Shown here: in pieces, positions 10,555 through 10,879 of the stretch
Position numbering within the stretch: position 1 is the stretch's first letter
Layout: each line of letters begins with the position of its first letter
NCBI GenBank assembly: GCA_016715795.1
Contig: JADJXP010000003.1
Span: 1 to 10,879 of the forward strand
Length of the DNA stretch: 10,879 nt
DNA from: Chloracidobacterium sp.
Lineage (GTDB): Bacteria > Acidobacteriota > Blastocatellia > Pyrinomonadales > Pyrinomonadaceae
Direction of reading: 5' to 3'
Made by a program: the position numbers and the translations under genes
Notes under the pieces: generated by a model
What the model was told of the DNA's origin: nothing
What the model saw: the letters and a program-made list of their open reading frames with translations, nothing else
Databases searched by the model: none

Positions 10555-10759
10555 CTTCGTGGAGAATCTACCGAACCGAAAAAGATGCACTTGCACGGAT
10601 CTTGCAGAGTTATCGCGGGAAGCTATCGCCCGTCTCAAATTTGAACTTGGCGACGATTGCCTTCGGCTGGTCGGTGCGTTCAAGTGCGAGCGGTGCGAAG
10701 GGTTTTATTTTATCTCGGCGGGGCGGATAGGGCCGGAAATGGAACTAGCGGAATTTTGA
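10541..10759 (+). CDS. Small zinc-ribbon-like hypothetical protein, about 72 aa
   Basis: The frame ending at TGA 10757-10759 carries RKRCTCTDLAELSREAIARL, KFELGDDCLRLVGAFKCERC and EGFYFISAGRIGPEMELAEF. The CxC and CERC pairs with aromatic residues around them suggest a zinc ribbon. GTG 10541 is a plausible start that overlaps the end of the methyltransferase gene; no good ribosome site is visible, and the frame is open further upstream. A competing frame from GTG 10551 (VTSWRIYRTEKDALARILQS ...) overlaps it and its first 20 residues also look protein-like, so a frameshift joining the two cannot be excluded. Function unknown. Confidence 0.5.
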   Translation: MLPRDFVENLPNRKRCTCTDLAELSREAIARLKFELGDDCLRLVGAFKCERCEGFYFISAGRIGPEMELAEF

Positions 10760-10774
10760 TAGACAAACCGAAAT

Positions 10775-10795
10775 AAAAAAGCGTAAACTGTACGC
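10775..10795 (-). terminator. Possible minus-strand intrinsic terminator
   Basis: On the minus strand GCGTA (10795-10791) and TACGC (10785-10781) form a 5-bp stem with a 5-base loop, followed by TTTTTT (10780-10775). The stem is short but the T run is good. It would stop transcription arriving from the right of the window, convergent with the operon described here. The + strand version is preceded by A's and has no T tract. Confidence 0.4.
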
Positions 10796-10819
10796 GACAA
10801 TTCGGAGTTATCCGGGTAA

Positions 10820-10850
10820 GGCATCTTCTCATACAGGCGTATTAGATGCC
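10820..10850 (+). other. Hairpin at the right edge, covering a possible start codon
   Basis: GGCATCT (10820-10826) and AGATGCC (10844-10850) pair perfectly, with ATAC/GTAT (10831-10834/10839-10842) as an inner stem around AGGC. An ATG at 10846-10848 in the 3' arm opens MPRESYGVRQR to the edge of the window, without a clear ribosome site. A second imperfect hairpin follows (GCGAATCC...GGAGTTCGC, 10853-10872). Perhaps a structured leader or a start of the next gene; undecided. Confidence 0.3.
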
Positions 10851-10879
10851 ACGCGAATCCTACGGAGTTCGCCAACGCT

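Noticed and set aside
10813..10879. Possible tRNA in the hairpin-rich right edge
   Set aside because: No acceptor stem, T-loop consensus or 5-bp anticodon stem with a 7-base loop could be assembled.

Overview
The window looks like the early/accessory region of a tailed bacteriophage or prophage, at moderate GC and with Shine-Dalgarno (GGAGG) starts typical of bacteria. The evidence is a dense run of small genes on the + strand, joined by ATGA/TAATG overlaps. They encode phage-type products: a C5-type DNA methyltransferase, a recombination-type protein with a KAKRR...LSICGLGMLDE signature, a DUF6948-like protein, a Gly-X repeat protein, an HNH endonuclease, a RusA-like resolvase, a DUF1376-like replication protein, and helicase and methyltransferase fragments. 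No integrase, capsid, tRNA or rRNA gene is visible. The host cannot be named from the sequence.

Layout. Positions 1-930 are gene-poor: one or two doubtful short minus-strand genes and a divergent intergenic region. Positions 930-2308 hold a ribbon-helix-helix-like gene, a C5 methyltransferase and two small hypothetical genes, all broken by frameshifts. Positions 2305-3770 run through a small membrane protein, the recombination-type protein, the DUF6948-like protein and the (Gly-X)n protein, and end at a strong terminator (3820-3849). Positions 3859-5015 are five intact, overlapping small genes: membrane peptide, winged helix, C2H2 zinc finger, a basic protein and an acidic protein. An HNH endonuclease with its own promoter follows (5098-5796), then a RusA-like gene and a hypothetical gene. 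At 6524-6700 there is a terminator-like hairpin, a near-consensus promoter and a compact structured RNA candidate. Then come a heavily frameshifted DUF1376-like gene, a zinc-ribbon protein and a DExx helicase gene that has lost its Walker A region.

The most striking element is an IS1595/ISXO2-type transposon at 8354-10063, bounded by 22-bp inverted repeats that match at 21 of 22 positions. Besides a complete transposase it carries two translationally coupled passenger genes: a short Lys/Pro-rich ORF and an intact C5-type DNA methyltransferase-like gene. It lies between the N-terminal half of the helicase and the C-terminal half of a different (N4/N6-type) methyltransferase. No target-site duplication is visible, and the sequence expected between the two halves is missing, so a deletion appears to have accompanied or followed insertion. 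The right end carries an outward promoter placed to transcribe the truncated methyltransferase.

How the parts fit: the cluster looks like a phage replication, recombination and DNA-modification module. Indels concentrate in a few genes (about 930-2310, about 2600, 6070 and 6713-8018), while the transposon and many small genes are intact. This fits either a decaying prophage with a younger IS, or an error-prone assembly. The sequence alone does not fully separate the two, although the roughly 200-bp and >1-kb losses are hard to explain as base-call errors.
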